64,000 nucleotides of DNA, taken from positions 37,627 through 101,626 of the forward strand of contig CAZUCY010000002.1 in assembly GCA_964618785.1 (NCBI GenBank), given 5' to 3'. Positions 26,928 through 36,181 of the stretch are shown here, one piece after another. The notes beneath the pieces were generated by a model. It searched no databases. It was not told the DNA's origin and worked only from the letters and a program-made list of their open reading frames with translations. This stretch comes from FEN-1297 sp964618785 (GTDB taxonomy: Bacteria; Bacteroidota; Ignavibacteria; Ignavibacteriales; Ignavibacteriaceae). Every line of letters starts with the position of its first letter. Positions within the stretch are counted from its first letter, which is position 1. A program made the position numbers and the translations under genes.

Positions 26928-27503
26928 TTATTTGTTTGAAAACTCTTTCCCAATTTTTGTCCTGAATAATCCATCGACTCTAAGCGCGGCAAATGCAAAA
27001 AGATAACCAAATGCGGAACCTATTATTGCGCCTCCCAAAATATCTGAAGGATAATGAAGTCCAAGGTATACTCTTGAAATTGCAACAAGTGATGCGGTAG
27101 TAAATAGCAGCCATTCTAATTTTGGAAATAATTTGTAGAAAAAAACTGCCCCTGCAAAATTGTTAACCGCATGATTTGATGGGAATGAAAACGTGCCGGT
27201 ACAGCCTAACGGTGTTATTACATCCTGCAGCGCATTACACGGACGCAACCTGTGAAAAATATCCTTTACAAATGCAGCGCTTAACCTGTCGGTCAAAATA
27301 ATAAGCAGGATTATTCCAATAACTGCTATCTTTCCGCGTCTTCCTCCCTTAAAAAAGCTGATTCCCAATAGGATCATATATGCTATGAACCAGTTGTTCA
27401 CATTTGTAATTATACTGAAAAACTTATCCAATGCTCCGCATGATAGGGTGTGATTAAAGAAATAAAATATTAATAGATCAATCGAATAGAGAAAATTAGA
27501 CAT
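26928..27503 (-). CDS. PAP2-family membrane phosphatase
   Basis: An integral membrane phosphatase of the type 2 phosphatidic acid phosphatase family, which dephosphorylates lipid phosphates such as phosphatidate or undecaprenyl pyrophosphate. The three active-site motifs are present: KDIFHRLRPC (K-x6-RP), FSFPSNHAV (PSGH-like, with Asn in place of Gly) and SRVYLGLHYPSD (SR-x5-H-x3-D). Five or six hydrophobic helices surround them. AAAAAGGAT lies before the start. It stands alone. Recycling of undecaprenyl carrier for glycan synthesis is possible, but the family is too broad to choose a substrate. Confidence 0.88.
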   Translation of the reverse strand: MSNFLYSIDLLIFYFFNHTLSCGALDKFFSIITNVNNWFIAYMILLGISFFKGGRRGKIAVIGIILLIILTDRLSAAFVKDIFHRLRPCNALQDVITPLGCTGTFSFPSNHAVNNFAGAVFFYKLFPKLEWLLFTTASLVAISRVYLGLHYPSDILGGAIIGSAFGYLFAFAALRVDGLFRTKIGKEFSNK

Positions 27504-27712
27504 AATAATCCTTTTTAAGAGGATAAATATTTATTATGTAAAAATATTCATGGTATATTGAATTTCCTATATGATAATGCATTAAGATTAAAAATTTATT
27601 TAAATTATATGAGAAATTGAAGCAATATCGGCGTTTAATAAATTATATAATTATTCCGCTGTGATTTCTTCTAAAAAAAATATAAGTTAGAAATATATAA
27701 TTGGAAAAACTT

Positions 27713-30346
27713 ATGAGCAGTGTTAGCAGCCAATCTGTTTTTGATTATATTTATAGGGGTGGCGTAGTCTTTTCCGCAAAAGAATATGCGCTGGTGAGAA
27801 AAGAAACTAAATCTCTCCTTGTAACTCCGCTAAAGGTATTATCTCTTCTTATTGCCATTTCCGGTTTGTTCGCGATGTTATTTGAGGTGCGTTATTTTTC
27901 ACAGTATTCACTCCAGGTTTATTTTACAAGGCTGCTTGCAACTCTAATTGCATTTTTTGTCCTTGTTTTGATGTATACAAAATTTGGGCAGGAAAAACCA
28001 ATTATACTGGTTCACGCCCTTCTTGCGGTAATGATAGTTTCTTCCGGTTATATGATCTTATTAATTCCATCCACATTGGTTGTAAATACTCAAATTGTTG
28101 GATTAATGATTTTTACATCTGCTTTATTCCTAAGTTGGGATGTCAAAAATCAAATTATCGTTGCTATATATTATAACCTTGTATTTGCAACGGCAATCCT
28201 GATAAATGATAAGAGCATTTATTTCCTGCCTCATATGTATGAAATGGTCATTTTCGTATTGTTCCTGAGCGTAATCTCTGTAATAGGGAGTGCGGTCAAT
28301 TTTAAATTGAGAATGCAGCTTGCCGAAAGATCATTCCTTGCAGAATTATCAGGACAAAAATTTCATTCCATTTTTGAAAATTCTGCCGAGGGTATGTTCC
28401 AATCCAATATAGGCGGTAAATTTCTAACGGTAAATTCAGCGCTGGTAAAAATTCTTGGATATGACAGCATGGAAGAATTATTAAAAATAGATATTTCGGA
28501 AGCGCTTTACAAAAACCCGGAAGAAAGAGAAAAATTAATAGCGGAATTAAAAAAAAGTGGTTCGCTTAATAATAATGTAATGACTTTAAAAAAGAAAGAC
28601 GGCTCGGATATTATTGTTCGCCTGAATGCCCACCTGATTGCCGATGACTATGGAAACCATTATTATTTTGAAGGCAATATGCAGGATATAACTGATCAGG
28701 TTATTGCCGATGAAAAAAGAAGAAAAATTGAAGAAGAATTACGCGCTGAAAAGATGAAATCAGACAGGCTTGCAAAAGAAGCTACCGAGTCTACTAATAT
28801 CAAAAGTCAGTTCCTTGCCAACATGAGCCACGAAATAAGAACTCCCATGAACGGCATTTTAGGCTTTCTTTCTTTAATTGAAAAGGGAGCATATAAAGAC
28901 AAGGATGAATTGAAACAATTTACCGGTAATGCAAAGCAGTCTACTGAACTGCTTCTGGATATTATAAACGATATCCTGGATCTTTCCAAAATTGAATCGG
29001 GTAAGATGGTTCTTGAAAGCACAGAGTTCAATATAGGCGATATTATAGAAGAATCGATTTCACTGTTATCATCTAAGATAATTGAAAAAAATATTAAAGT
29101 CACTGCAAATATTCTTAAAAATTCAGATGTCTTTCTTATCGGAGATCCTACAAGGCTTAGACAAATATTCCTTAACCTGTTGAGTAATGCTGTTAAATTC
29201 ACCGGGAAGGGAGAAATTAAAGTTGACGTTTCGACGGAAAAAATAGATGAGGAAAATATTATTTTGCATGCTTCCGTTCAGGATGAAGGAATTGGCATAG
29301 CAACGGACAAGATTGGCGAACTATTTAAGCCATTTACACAAATTGACGGTTCGCATACGCGTAAATACGGCGGCACAGGTCTCGGTTTGGTCATATGCAA
29401 AGAATTTATTACAATGATGGGCGGAAATATAAATGTAGAAAGTGAAAAAGGTAAAGGGAGCAGGTTCTTTTTTACTGCCAAACTGAAAAAACAAAAGTAT
29501 ATTGCCGTTCCTTCAATCACCGGCCGTTTAAGCGAAGAAGCAAACGAATCTATAGCAGATGTAGATCAGCATAATTTGCTTAAAAAAGAAAGGGGTAAGT
29601 ATAAATTACTTCTTGCTGAAGACAATTTGATTAACCAGATTGTTGCTCTGAGAATTCTTAGTGACTGCGGTTACAATATAACTCCGGTTAATAATGGTAT
29701 CGAAGTTTTGAATATATTAAAAGAAAAATCTTTTGACTTGATTCTTATGGATGTTCAAATGCCTGAGATGGACGGTTATTCTGCTACAGGAGAAATAAGA
29801 AAGCTTAACAATATTGCTGCCGGTATTCCTATTATAGCTCTTACTGCCCATGCACTGATGGGAGATAAAGAAAAATGTTTAGAAGCTGGTATGAATGATT
29901 ATGTGTCAAAACCTATCGTCCCTGAAAAATTTGTTAAAGTCATAGATAAATGGCTGAATATAGAAATAAAGCCCGAAAAAGTAATTGTTGATGTAAAACA
30001 GGAAAAAGATGAAGTAATATTCGATTTTTCCGTACTTGAAAAAATGAGTCTGGGCGATCAGGCTTTCCAGGTCGATTTGTTAAAAAGCTATATCAAAGAT
30101 ATGGATGAAAGATTTAACAGATTATTAGGATTTATTGAATCGCAAAATTTGCCAAAGATAACGGTCGAAGCGCATACTATAAAAGGAGCAAGTTATTCAA
30201 TTGGAGCTAATAAGGTTGGAGATATTGCTTACAGCATTGAGCTTACCGCCAAAGAAAAGGATTTGGAAAACGTTAACCAGTGGATAGATAAGCTTTCCTC
30301 TGCAATTTCAGAGACAAAAAATATTATTGAAGAATTTATATCTTGA
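27713..30346 (+). CDS. hybrid sensor histidine kinase (6 TM, PAS, HisKA, HATPase, REC, Hpt)
   Basis: A large phosphorelay kinase. Six hydrophobic helices occupy about residues 30-210 with almost no periplasmic loop, then a PAS domain (about 220-335, SIFENSAEGMFQSN), HisKA with the acceptor His in FLANMSHEIRTPMNGILGF, HATPase (NLLSNAVKFTGKGE, DEGIGIA, GGTGLGLVICKEF), a receiver with its Asp in LILMDVQMPEMDG, and a C-terminal Hpt domain with VEAHTIKGASYSIGA. The full His-Asp-His relay is thus in one protein, which then needs an outside response regulator. No such gene is adjacent. The frame opens at TTG 27701, but ATG 27713 is preferred. The six-helix sensor suggests a membrane or hydrophobic cue. 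Confidence 0.92.
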   Translation: MSSVSSQSVFDYIYRGGVVFSAKEYALVRKETKSLLVTPLKVLSLLIAISGLFAMLFEVRYFSQYSLQVYFTRLLATLIAFFVLVLMYTKFGQEKPIILVHALLAVMIVSSGYMILLIPSTLVVNTQIVGLMIFTSALFLSWDVKNQIIVAIYYNLVFATAILINDKSIYFLPHMYEMVIFVLFLSVISVIGSAVNFKLRMQLAERSFLAELSGQKFHSIFENSAEGMFQSNIGGKFLTVNSALVKILGYDSMEELLKIDISEALYKNPEEREKLIAELKKSGSLNNNVMTLKKKDGSDIIVRLNAHLIADDYGNHYYFEGNMQDITDQVIADEKRRKIEEELRAEKMKSDRLAKEATESTNIKSQFLANMSHEIRTPMNGILGFLSLIEKGAYKDKDELKQFTGNAKQSTELLLDIINDILDLSKIESGKMVLESTEFNIGDIIEESISLLSSKIIEKNIKVTANILKNSDVFLIGDPTRLRQIFLNLLSNAVKFTGKGEIKVDVSTEKIDEENIILHASVQDEGIGIATDKIGELFKPFTQIDGSHTRKYGGTGLGLVICKEFITMMGGNINVESEKGKGSRFFFTAKLKKQKYIAVPSITGRLSEEANESIADVDQHNLLKKERGKYKLLLAEDNLINQIVALRILSDCGYNITPVNNGIEVLNILKEKSFDLILMDVQMPEMDGYSATGEIRKLNNIAAGIPIIALTAHALMGDKEKCLEAGMNDYVSKPIVPEKFVKVIDKWLNIEIKPEKVIVDVKQEKDEVIFDFSVLEKMSLGDQAFQVDLLKSYIKDMDERFNRLLGFIESQNLPKITVEAHTIKGASYSIGANKVGDIAYSIELTAKEKDLENVNQWIDKLSSAISETKNIIEEFIS

Positions 30347-30723
30347 TTGATTAGAAACTGGCGTAAAGTTTGTTATTTCCAGAATTGATTTTTACGAAAT
30401 TAATATTGCGCTAAAACTAATTCTTGATTTAATTTAGAATAATGAGAATAAGTGATTCACCTTACTCAAAGTAAATTGATTTATCACGGTAACCTTTAGA
30501 TGGTGAAAAAGTAATCCTTGAAAATTCGGACTATAGCCCAAAAAAAGATTCTGAATTTGGCTGAAGCCATGTGTTCTTTTGCCGGTAGTTCCACAACCTA
30601 AAGGTAGTTGGTATTTAAATATGAAATTTTATTCAATATGAGTAAATAAATAATTAAATCTGCCGCTTATTATATAAATTTAACAAGCAGCAGACTTAAA
30701 CTAGAATATTGAATAAATATCAT
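30347..30723. other. intergenic region, no gene seen
   Basis: Between the hybrid kinase and ornithine aminotransferase, which converge. GGCTGAAGCCATGTG (30559 onward) and CCACAACCTAAAGGTAGTTGG (30591-30611) look like decayed palindromes of the kind scattered between genes here. A related AACCACCCATTTAGGTAGTTTTGG occurs near 32011-32034. Confidence 0.3.
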
Positions 30724-31926
30724 TTATTCCATCATAAGCGCTTCTTCAATTTTGGGAAGCGCCCAATCAATTTCTTCTTTTGTAATTATTAAGGGGGGAG
30801 CTAAGCGGATAACATTTAAATGAGTCTCTTTACAAAGTATTCCTCTATCCATTAAGGCTTCGCAAAAACGGCGTGCGCCTTTAGATTCTGGTTTTAATTC
30901 TATTCCGATAAACAAGCCCTTACCGCGTATTTCCTTAAGATGTTTGGATTTTATATTTCTTAACTTCCCTCTGAAATATTCGCCCATCTTGTAGGAATTC
31001 TCTACTAACTTCTCTTCTACTAATACTTTAAGGCTTTCTCTGGCAACAGCTGCCGCAAGAGGACTTCCACCGAATGTTGATCCGTGATCCCCCGGTTTGA
31101 AAACGCCTAATATTTCTTTGCTTGATAGAACAGCTGAAACAGGATAACATCCGCCGGAAAGAGCTTTCCCGATAATAGTTATATCTGGACGAATATTTTC
31201 ATAATCACAGGCAAACAGCTTGCCGCTTCTTCCCAAGCCGGATTGAATTTCATCGGCAATAAAAAGTACATTATTCTTTTTGCATAGTCCAAATGCTTCT
31301 TTTAAATATCCATCAGGAGGTACAATTACTCCGCCTTCCCCCTGAATAGGTTCAACTAAAAAGGCTGCTGTATTTTTAGTAATTGCTTTTTCCAGGGCTT
31401 CAAGGTTTCCGAATTCAATAATTTTAAAACCGGGTGTGAATGGTCCAAAGCCTTCTTTATACTGTTCCACGGATGAAAAACTTATGACCGATATTGTCCT
31501 GCCGGCAAAGTTGTTGGCGCATGTGATAATTTCCGCAGAATTTTCATCGATACCCTTAATCTTATATCCCCATTTCCTTGCAGCTTTAAGAGCAGTTTCT
31601 ACACCTTCTGCGCCTGAATTCATGGGCAGTACGCATGCATAGCCGGTTAATTCGCAAACTTCTTTGTAAAAAAACGGGAGTTGATCGTTCCTAAATGCCC
31701 TGGAAGTAAGAGTTACTTTTTCGGCTTGATCTTTTAATGCTTTTACTATTCTTGGATGACAATGACCCTGATTTACAGCGGAGTATGCAGCAAGGCAATC
31801 TAAATATTTATTCCCTTCAACGTCATAAACCCACACGCCTTCGGCTTTATTTATAACGACATCAAGTGGATGATAATTATGTGCTCCGTATTTTTCTTCT
31901 AGTTCAATGAAGTCTTTTGTCCGCAT
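30724..31926 (-). CDS. rocD: ornithine--oxo-acid aminotransferase
   Basis: A PLP-dependent class III aminotransferase of about 400 residues that converts ornithine and 2-oxoglutarate to glutamate semialdehyde and glutamate, linking arginine breakdown and proline synthesis. The N-terminus (EKYGAHNYHPLDVVI) is the signature of RocD-type enzymes. The cofactor site shows NSGAEGVETALKAARKWGY, FIADEIQSGLGRSGK and the Schiff-base Lys in IIGKALSGGCYPVSAV. STFGGSPLAAAVA and the C-terminal ETHLNVIRLAPPL also fit. AAGGAAC lies upstream of the ATG on the minus strand. It stands alone and looks like a housekeeping gene. Confidence 0.95.
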   Translation of the reverse strand: MRTKDFIELEEKYGAHNYHPLDVVINKAEGVWVYDVEGNKYLDCLAAYSAVNQGHCHPRIVKALKDQAEKVTLTSRAFRNDQLPFFYKEVCELTGYACVLPMNSGAEGVETALKAARKWGYKIKGIDENSAEIITCANNFAGRTISVISFSSVEQYKEGFGPFTPGFKIIEFGNLEALEKAITKNTAAFLVEPIQGEGGVIVPPDGYLKEAFGLCKKNNVLFIADEIQSGLGRSGKLFACDYENIRPDITIIGKALSGGCYPVSAVLSSKEILGVFKPGDHGSTFGGSPLAAAVARESLKVLVEEKLVENSYKMGEYFRGKLRNIKSKHLKEIRGKGLFIGIELKPESKGARRFCEALMDRGILCKETHLNVIRLAPPLIITKEEIDWALPKIEEALMME

Positions 31927-32104
31927 AAAGTTCCTTATTATTGTTTCAATCTATAATGTTTTGCAAATTTACCAAAAATCGATGAGATTATGAACTATTG
32001 GGTTGAAAAAACCACCCATTTAGGTAGTTTTGGTTTATCGGAATTTTAAACAAATTACCGGTATGCAAATATGAAAGATAGAACCAATTTTTTTAGGAAT
32101 TGCT

Positions 32105-35008
32105 ATGAAGTTTAATCTGACAATATTAGTTTTAATCATTTTTGGTTTTCAGTATTCTTTTTCTCAGGTTGTTCAAACAACTCCCGTGTATGCAACTGAA
32201 AATGATTCAATTATAATTACTTATAATGCTAAGCTCGGCGACGGCGGGCTGGCAGGTTTTACAGGTACTGTGTATGCCTACACAGGTGTTATTACAAATA
32301 ATAGCACAAACTCTCACGATTGGAAGCATGTCATTAGCAGTAGTTGGACGGATTACCAGCATCAACCGGTATTAACAAAGATTGGTACCGATTTGTACAG
32401 GCTTGTAATAGGCTACCCAAGAAAATTTTATTCAATCACAGATCCTACTGAACATATATTAAAGCTTGCATTCGTTTTTAAAGATTCGGATGGCAGCGTA
32501 TCCGGCAGGGATATAGGCGGGGCAGATATTTTTGCTCCATTATATTCTTCTGGGGTAAGCTTAGTACTTAATAATCCCGTTTTGCCTCAGCAGTTCAGCG
32601 ACCCTTTGAATGCGCCTGTCTTTGCGAACCCGCAGGATACAATAGATATTTCTGCAGAAGCTGTAGCTCTAGGTACAAAAGTTATTTCTCTTTCATTGTT
32701 TGTGAACGGGATATTGCAGACCAAAGCAAGTGGGGATTCATTAATCTTTCCATACATTACAAAAAATTATTCAATTGGTGTTAACAATGCACTTATTATA
32801 AGTACCGATACTTCCGGCGGAAAAGATTCTCTTTCTTTTGTGATTTTCAATAACCCTGCTGTAAAACAAGCCCCTCTTCCGGCAGGAATGGATTATGGTA
32901 TAAACTATAGCGCTGATGTGACCTCTGCCACATTAGTTCTCTTTGCTCCGAAAAAATCATTTGTCTATGTTCTTGGCGATTTTAACAACTGGAAAGTTGA
33001 AAATAGCTATATGATGAACGAGTATCAGGTAACACCCGATAGTGTAATCTGGTGGCTGACTATTAATAATCTTTCCCCCGGAACTGAATATGCTTTTCAA
33101 TATTTGGTTGACGGAAGCATAAGGGTAGCTGACCCTTATACTGAAAAAATCTTGGACCCGGCGAATGATAGTTATATAACTCCTGCGACCTATCCCAATC
33201 TTAAACCATACCCGGCTGGGGAAACTCAGGAACTTGTGTCTGTATTGCAGACTGCACAAGTTTCATATAACTGGCAGATTACCAATTTCAAGCGTCCGTT
33301 AAAAACAGATTTGGTCATTTATGAATTACTTGTAAGGGATTTTGTTTCTACGCACGATTATAATACTCTGATAGATACTATCGGTTATCTTAAACGGCTT
33401 GGGATAAATGCGGTTGAGCTTCTTCCCATCATGGAATTTGAAGGAAACGACAGTTGGGGGTACAACCCTGATTTTGATTTTGCTCCTGATAAATATTACG
33501 GCGCTAAAAACGATCTTAAACATTTTATAGACGTCGCTCATCAGAATGGGATGGCAGTTATCCTTGATGCCCCCATGAATGATATTATGGGTTCTTCCAC
33601 GCTTGCAAGATTGTACTGGGATTCTGTAAACAACATACCTGCCGCCGATAATCCCTGGTTAAATCCGATAGCAACACATGATTTTAGTGTCGGGTGCGAT
33701 TTTAACCACGACAGTCCCGAAACAAGATATTATATGAAACACTTTACTACTTTCTGGTTAAGCCAGTACCATGTTGACGGGTTCAGGTTTGATCTTGCAA
33801 AAGGGTATACTCAGACTATCTCATATACCATTTCGGATGGTAATATTGTCTACGATGATAATAAATGGGCTGAGTATGATCCTTCGCGTGTTTATAACGT
33901 GGAAAGAATAGCAGATAATATCTGGAATGTTGATTCAAGCGCTTATGTTATACTTGAATATTTTGCTGTGCTGCAGGAAGAAACCATCCTTGCTAATTAC
34001 GGAATGATGGTGTGGGACAATATGAGCAGTAACTATGAACAAGCTTCTATGGGATATACTTCGGGATGGGATTTATCCGGAACTTCTTATTTATCAAGAG
34101 GCTGGACCGTTCCTAATATTATTGCATATATGGAGAGTCACGATCAAGAAAGATTGATGTATGATAATCTGCAATATGGTAATTCAAGCGGCAGCTATAA
34201 TATAAAAGATACTGCTACGGCTCTTAACAGGGTAAAATTGTGTGAAGCGCTATTCTATACCATACCCGGACCCAAAATGCTATGGCAGTTCGGCGAACTT
34301 GGTTATGACTATTCGATAAATTATAACGGCAGGGTTGGCGATAAACCTATTAGGTGGGATTACTATAACAATGCCGGCAGGTTGAAACTTTATAAAACTA
34401 CCGCTGCTTTAATCAATTTGAAAACACATTACCCTGCATTCCGAAGCAGTAATTTTACGTGCGGCGCTGCTAGGGAAGTCAAGATTGTTAGTATTATAGA
34501 CTCAACAATGGATGTATTGGCTTTTGGCAATTTTAGTGTGACAAATCAGCCTGCTGTACTCCAGTACCCTGTAACCGGTATGTGGTATGATTATTTTTCG
34601 GGAGATAGCATAAATATTACGGACACGCAGCCGCAAATTACTTTGAGCCCCGGAGAATTGCACATTTATACAAATAAAAAACTTCCTGCGCCGGAGCAGG
34701 GGTTAATTACCGGTGTTAAAGAAAATAATTCATCATCTGTTATACGCAGTTATGCTCTTGAGCAGAATTATCCGAATCCTTTTAATCCAGGTACTGAAAT
34801 AAGATATCAAATTCCTGCTTCGGGCATTATTAAGTTAAAAGTCTATGATATACTGGGCAGGGAGATAGCTGTCCTTGTTAACGGTGAGAAACCTGCGGGA
34901 GAATATTCCGTTTCATTTGATGGGAGCAGGTTTGCCTCCGGAATATATTTCTATACTATACAAGCAGGCAATTATTACTGCGCAAAAAAAATGATTCTCT
35001 TAAAGTAA
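32105..35008 (+). CDS. T9SS-secreted GH13 alpha-amylase family enzyme
   Basis: A 967-residue surface or secreted glucan hydrolase. Signal peptide residues 1-20 (SFSQ end). Residues about 22-270 form one or two beta-sandwich regions. About 275-360 is an Ig-like module of the CBM48/E-set type (FVYVLGDFNNWKVENSY). The GH13 barrel follows with YELLVRDF, NAVELLPIMEFEGNDSWGYNP, VILDAPMND (region I), GFRFDLAKG with the nucleophile Asp (region II), VILEYFA with the acid Glu (region III) and ESHDQERL (region IV). All catalytic residues are therefore present. The C-terminal 85 residues are a T9SS sorting domain (QNYPNPFNPGTEIRYQIP, VYDILGREIAVLV, ASGIYFYTI). It is a stand-alone gene between two minus-strand genes. 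Starch, glycogen or related alpha-glucan is the likely substrate. Confidence 0.92.
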   Translation: MKFNLTILVLIIFGFQYSFSQVVQTTPVYATENDSIIITYNAKLGDGGLAGFTGTVYAYTGVITNNSTNSHDWKHVISSSWTDYQHQPVLTKIGTDLYRLVIGYPRKFYSITDPTEHILKLAFVFKDSDGSVSGRDIGGADIFAPLYSSGVSLVLNNPVLPQQFSDPLNAPVFANPQDTIDISAEAVALGTKVISLSLFVNGILQTKASGDSLIFPYITKNYSIGVNNALIISTDTSGGKDSLSFVIFNNPAVKQAPLPAGMDYGINYSADVTSATLVLFAPKKSFVYVLGDFNNWKVENSYMMNEYQVTPDSVIWWLTINNLSPGTEYAFQYLVDGSIRVADPYTEKILDPANDSYITPATYPNLKPYPAGETQELVSVLQTAQVSYNWQITNFKRPLKTDLVIYELLVRDFVSTHDYNTLIDTIGYLKRLGINAVELLPIMEFEGNDSWGYNPDFDFAPDKYYGAKNDLKHFIDVAHQNGMAVILDAPMNDIMGSSTLARLYWDSVNNIPAADNPWLNPIATHDFSVGCDFNHDSPETRYYMKHFTTFWLSQYHVDGFRFDLAKGYTQTISYTISDGNIVYDDNKWAEYDPSRVYNVERIADNIWNVDSSAYVILEYFAVLQEETILANYGMMVWDNMSSNYEQASMGYTSGWDLSGTSYLSRGWTVPNIIAYMESHDQERLMYDNLQYGNSSGSYNIKDTATALNRVKLCEALFYTIPGPKMLWQFGELGYDYSINYNGRVGDKPIRWDYYNNAGRLKLYKTTAALINLKTHYPAFRSSNFTCGAAREVKIVSIIDSTMDVLAFGNFSVTNQPAVLQYPVTGMWYDYFSGDSINITDTQPQITLSPGELHIYTNKKLPAPEQGLITGVKENNSSSVIRSYALEQNYPNPFNPGTEIRYQIPASGIIKLKVYDILGREIAVLVNGEKPAGEYSVSFDGSRFASGIYFYTIQAGNYYCAKKMILLK

Positions 35009-35051
35009 CTTCCTCCATGGGTGAAGAGATTTCTTCGTCCTATTTAATGAT

Positions 35052-35801
35052 TTACCTGATCGAATATCCCCCGTCTATAATAATATTTGACCCGGTAATC
35101 CATTTTGATTCATCGCTAAGGAGAAACATGGCTAAATTGGATACATCCTCCACGCTGCCAACTCCTAGTGGATGCTGAATTTTTATCGTATCTGCATGAC
35201 CGGGATATCTTGCATCTATTGCGGCGGACATCTCGGTCGGAATCCAACCGGGAGTGATTGAATTTACCCTTACATCTTTTACTGCCAGTTCCAATGCAAG
35301 AGACTTTATAACGCCTATTACTGCGCTCTTGGCAGCAGAGTAAGCAGTAAAACCGATTTCGCCTTTTATTCCCGAAACGGAAGCAAGCATAACATGCGAG
35401 CCTTTTTCAGCGGAAACTTTCTTTGCTGTAGCTAATCTAATCATTTCAATCCCTGCATAAAGACTTGTTTTGATTATTTGTTCGGCATCATTCCAATTGA
35501 ATGTCCTAAGTGGTGTATATTTATTTATTCCTGCGCAATGAACACTTCCGTCAATCTTACCGGATTCGGCAAAAAGTTCTATGTCTTTTTTAAGACTTTC
35601 AAAATCAGTAATATCTAAATTTGCTGATACGATGTTATTGGTAAATTGTTCTTTTAGCTTATCTAAGCGGTCCTTCCTTCTGCCTATGGCAAGAACAACC
35701 GCACCCGAAGCGGCAAGGTCCGAAGCAATCCGGCGCCCGATCCCTGAAGTGGCTCCTGAAACAACGTAGTGTCTGCCTGAAAAATCAAATTTAATATTCA
35801 T
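35052..35801 (-). CDS. short-chain dehydrogenase/reductase (FabG-like)
   Basis: A classical SDR of 249 residues: SGATSGIGRRIA is the cofactor motif, VHCAGIN the structural motif, and Ser-Tyr-Lys appear in LASVSGIKGEIGFTAYSAAK. Arg residues after the second strand (AIGRRKDRL) point to NADP preference. The C-terminal PGWIPTEM and GSNIIIDGGYSIR are standard. It converges with the GH13 gene, 43 bases apart, and no operon partner is visible. It could reduce a sugar, a 3-oxoacyl group or another ketone. Substrate cannot be chosen. Confidence 0.85.
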   Translation of the reverse strand: MNIKFDFSGRHYVVSGATSGIGRRIASDLAASGAVVLAIGRRKDRLDKLKEQFTNNIVSANLDITDFESLKKDIELFAESGKIDGSVHCAGINKYTPLRTFNWNDAEQIIKTSLYAGIEMIRLATAKKVSAEKGSHVMLASVSGIKGEIGFTAYSAAKSAVIGVIKSLALELAVKDVRVNSITPGWIPTEMSAAIDARYPGHADTIKIQHPLGVGSVEDVSNLAMFLLSDESKWITGSNIIIDGGYSIR

Positions 35802-36181
35802 AAAATTTCCCGGAATTTTTGTTTAATTATATGTCAATATTATATCTTTATAAATTTCAATGCAAGCGGAGGAGGTAAGTTGATTCTATAATAATTTAAT
35901 AACTATCTTTGTACGGGTAATCTTGTGCTTTAAGGTTAAGCATGTTAAATAATGAGGCAATTTTCTTGAAATGAAAAAAACGCCTCTAATTTGAACTCAT
36001 TCTTAGAAAAATAACTTAATTATTGATACTTATAATGGTATAATTATTGTTTATCATATCTGGTCGAATGATTTTTTATATTACATGGTACAATGTATAA
36101 TTTCTTTTACCCGCGCATGGATATTATTATTTTTTTCAGCATTTAAAATGAATACTCTTTTTCTTAATGAAAGGATTAATT
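35802..36181. other. divergent intergenic region, no gene seen
   Basis: Separates the SDR (minus) from the glycan acylation genes (plus). It must hold promoters for both, but I could not identify them. AAAGGA (36169-36174) is the ribosome binding site for the next gene and overlaps an upstream in-frame ATG at 36167. Confidence 0.35.
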
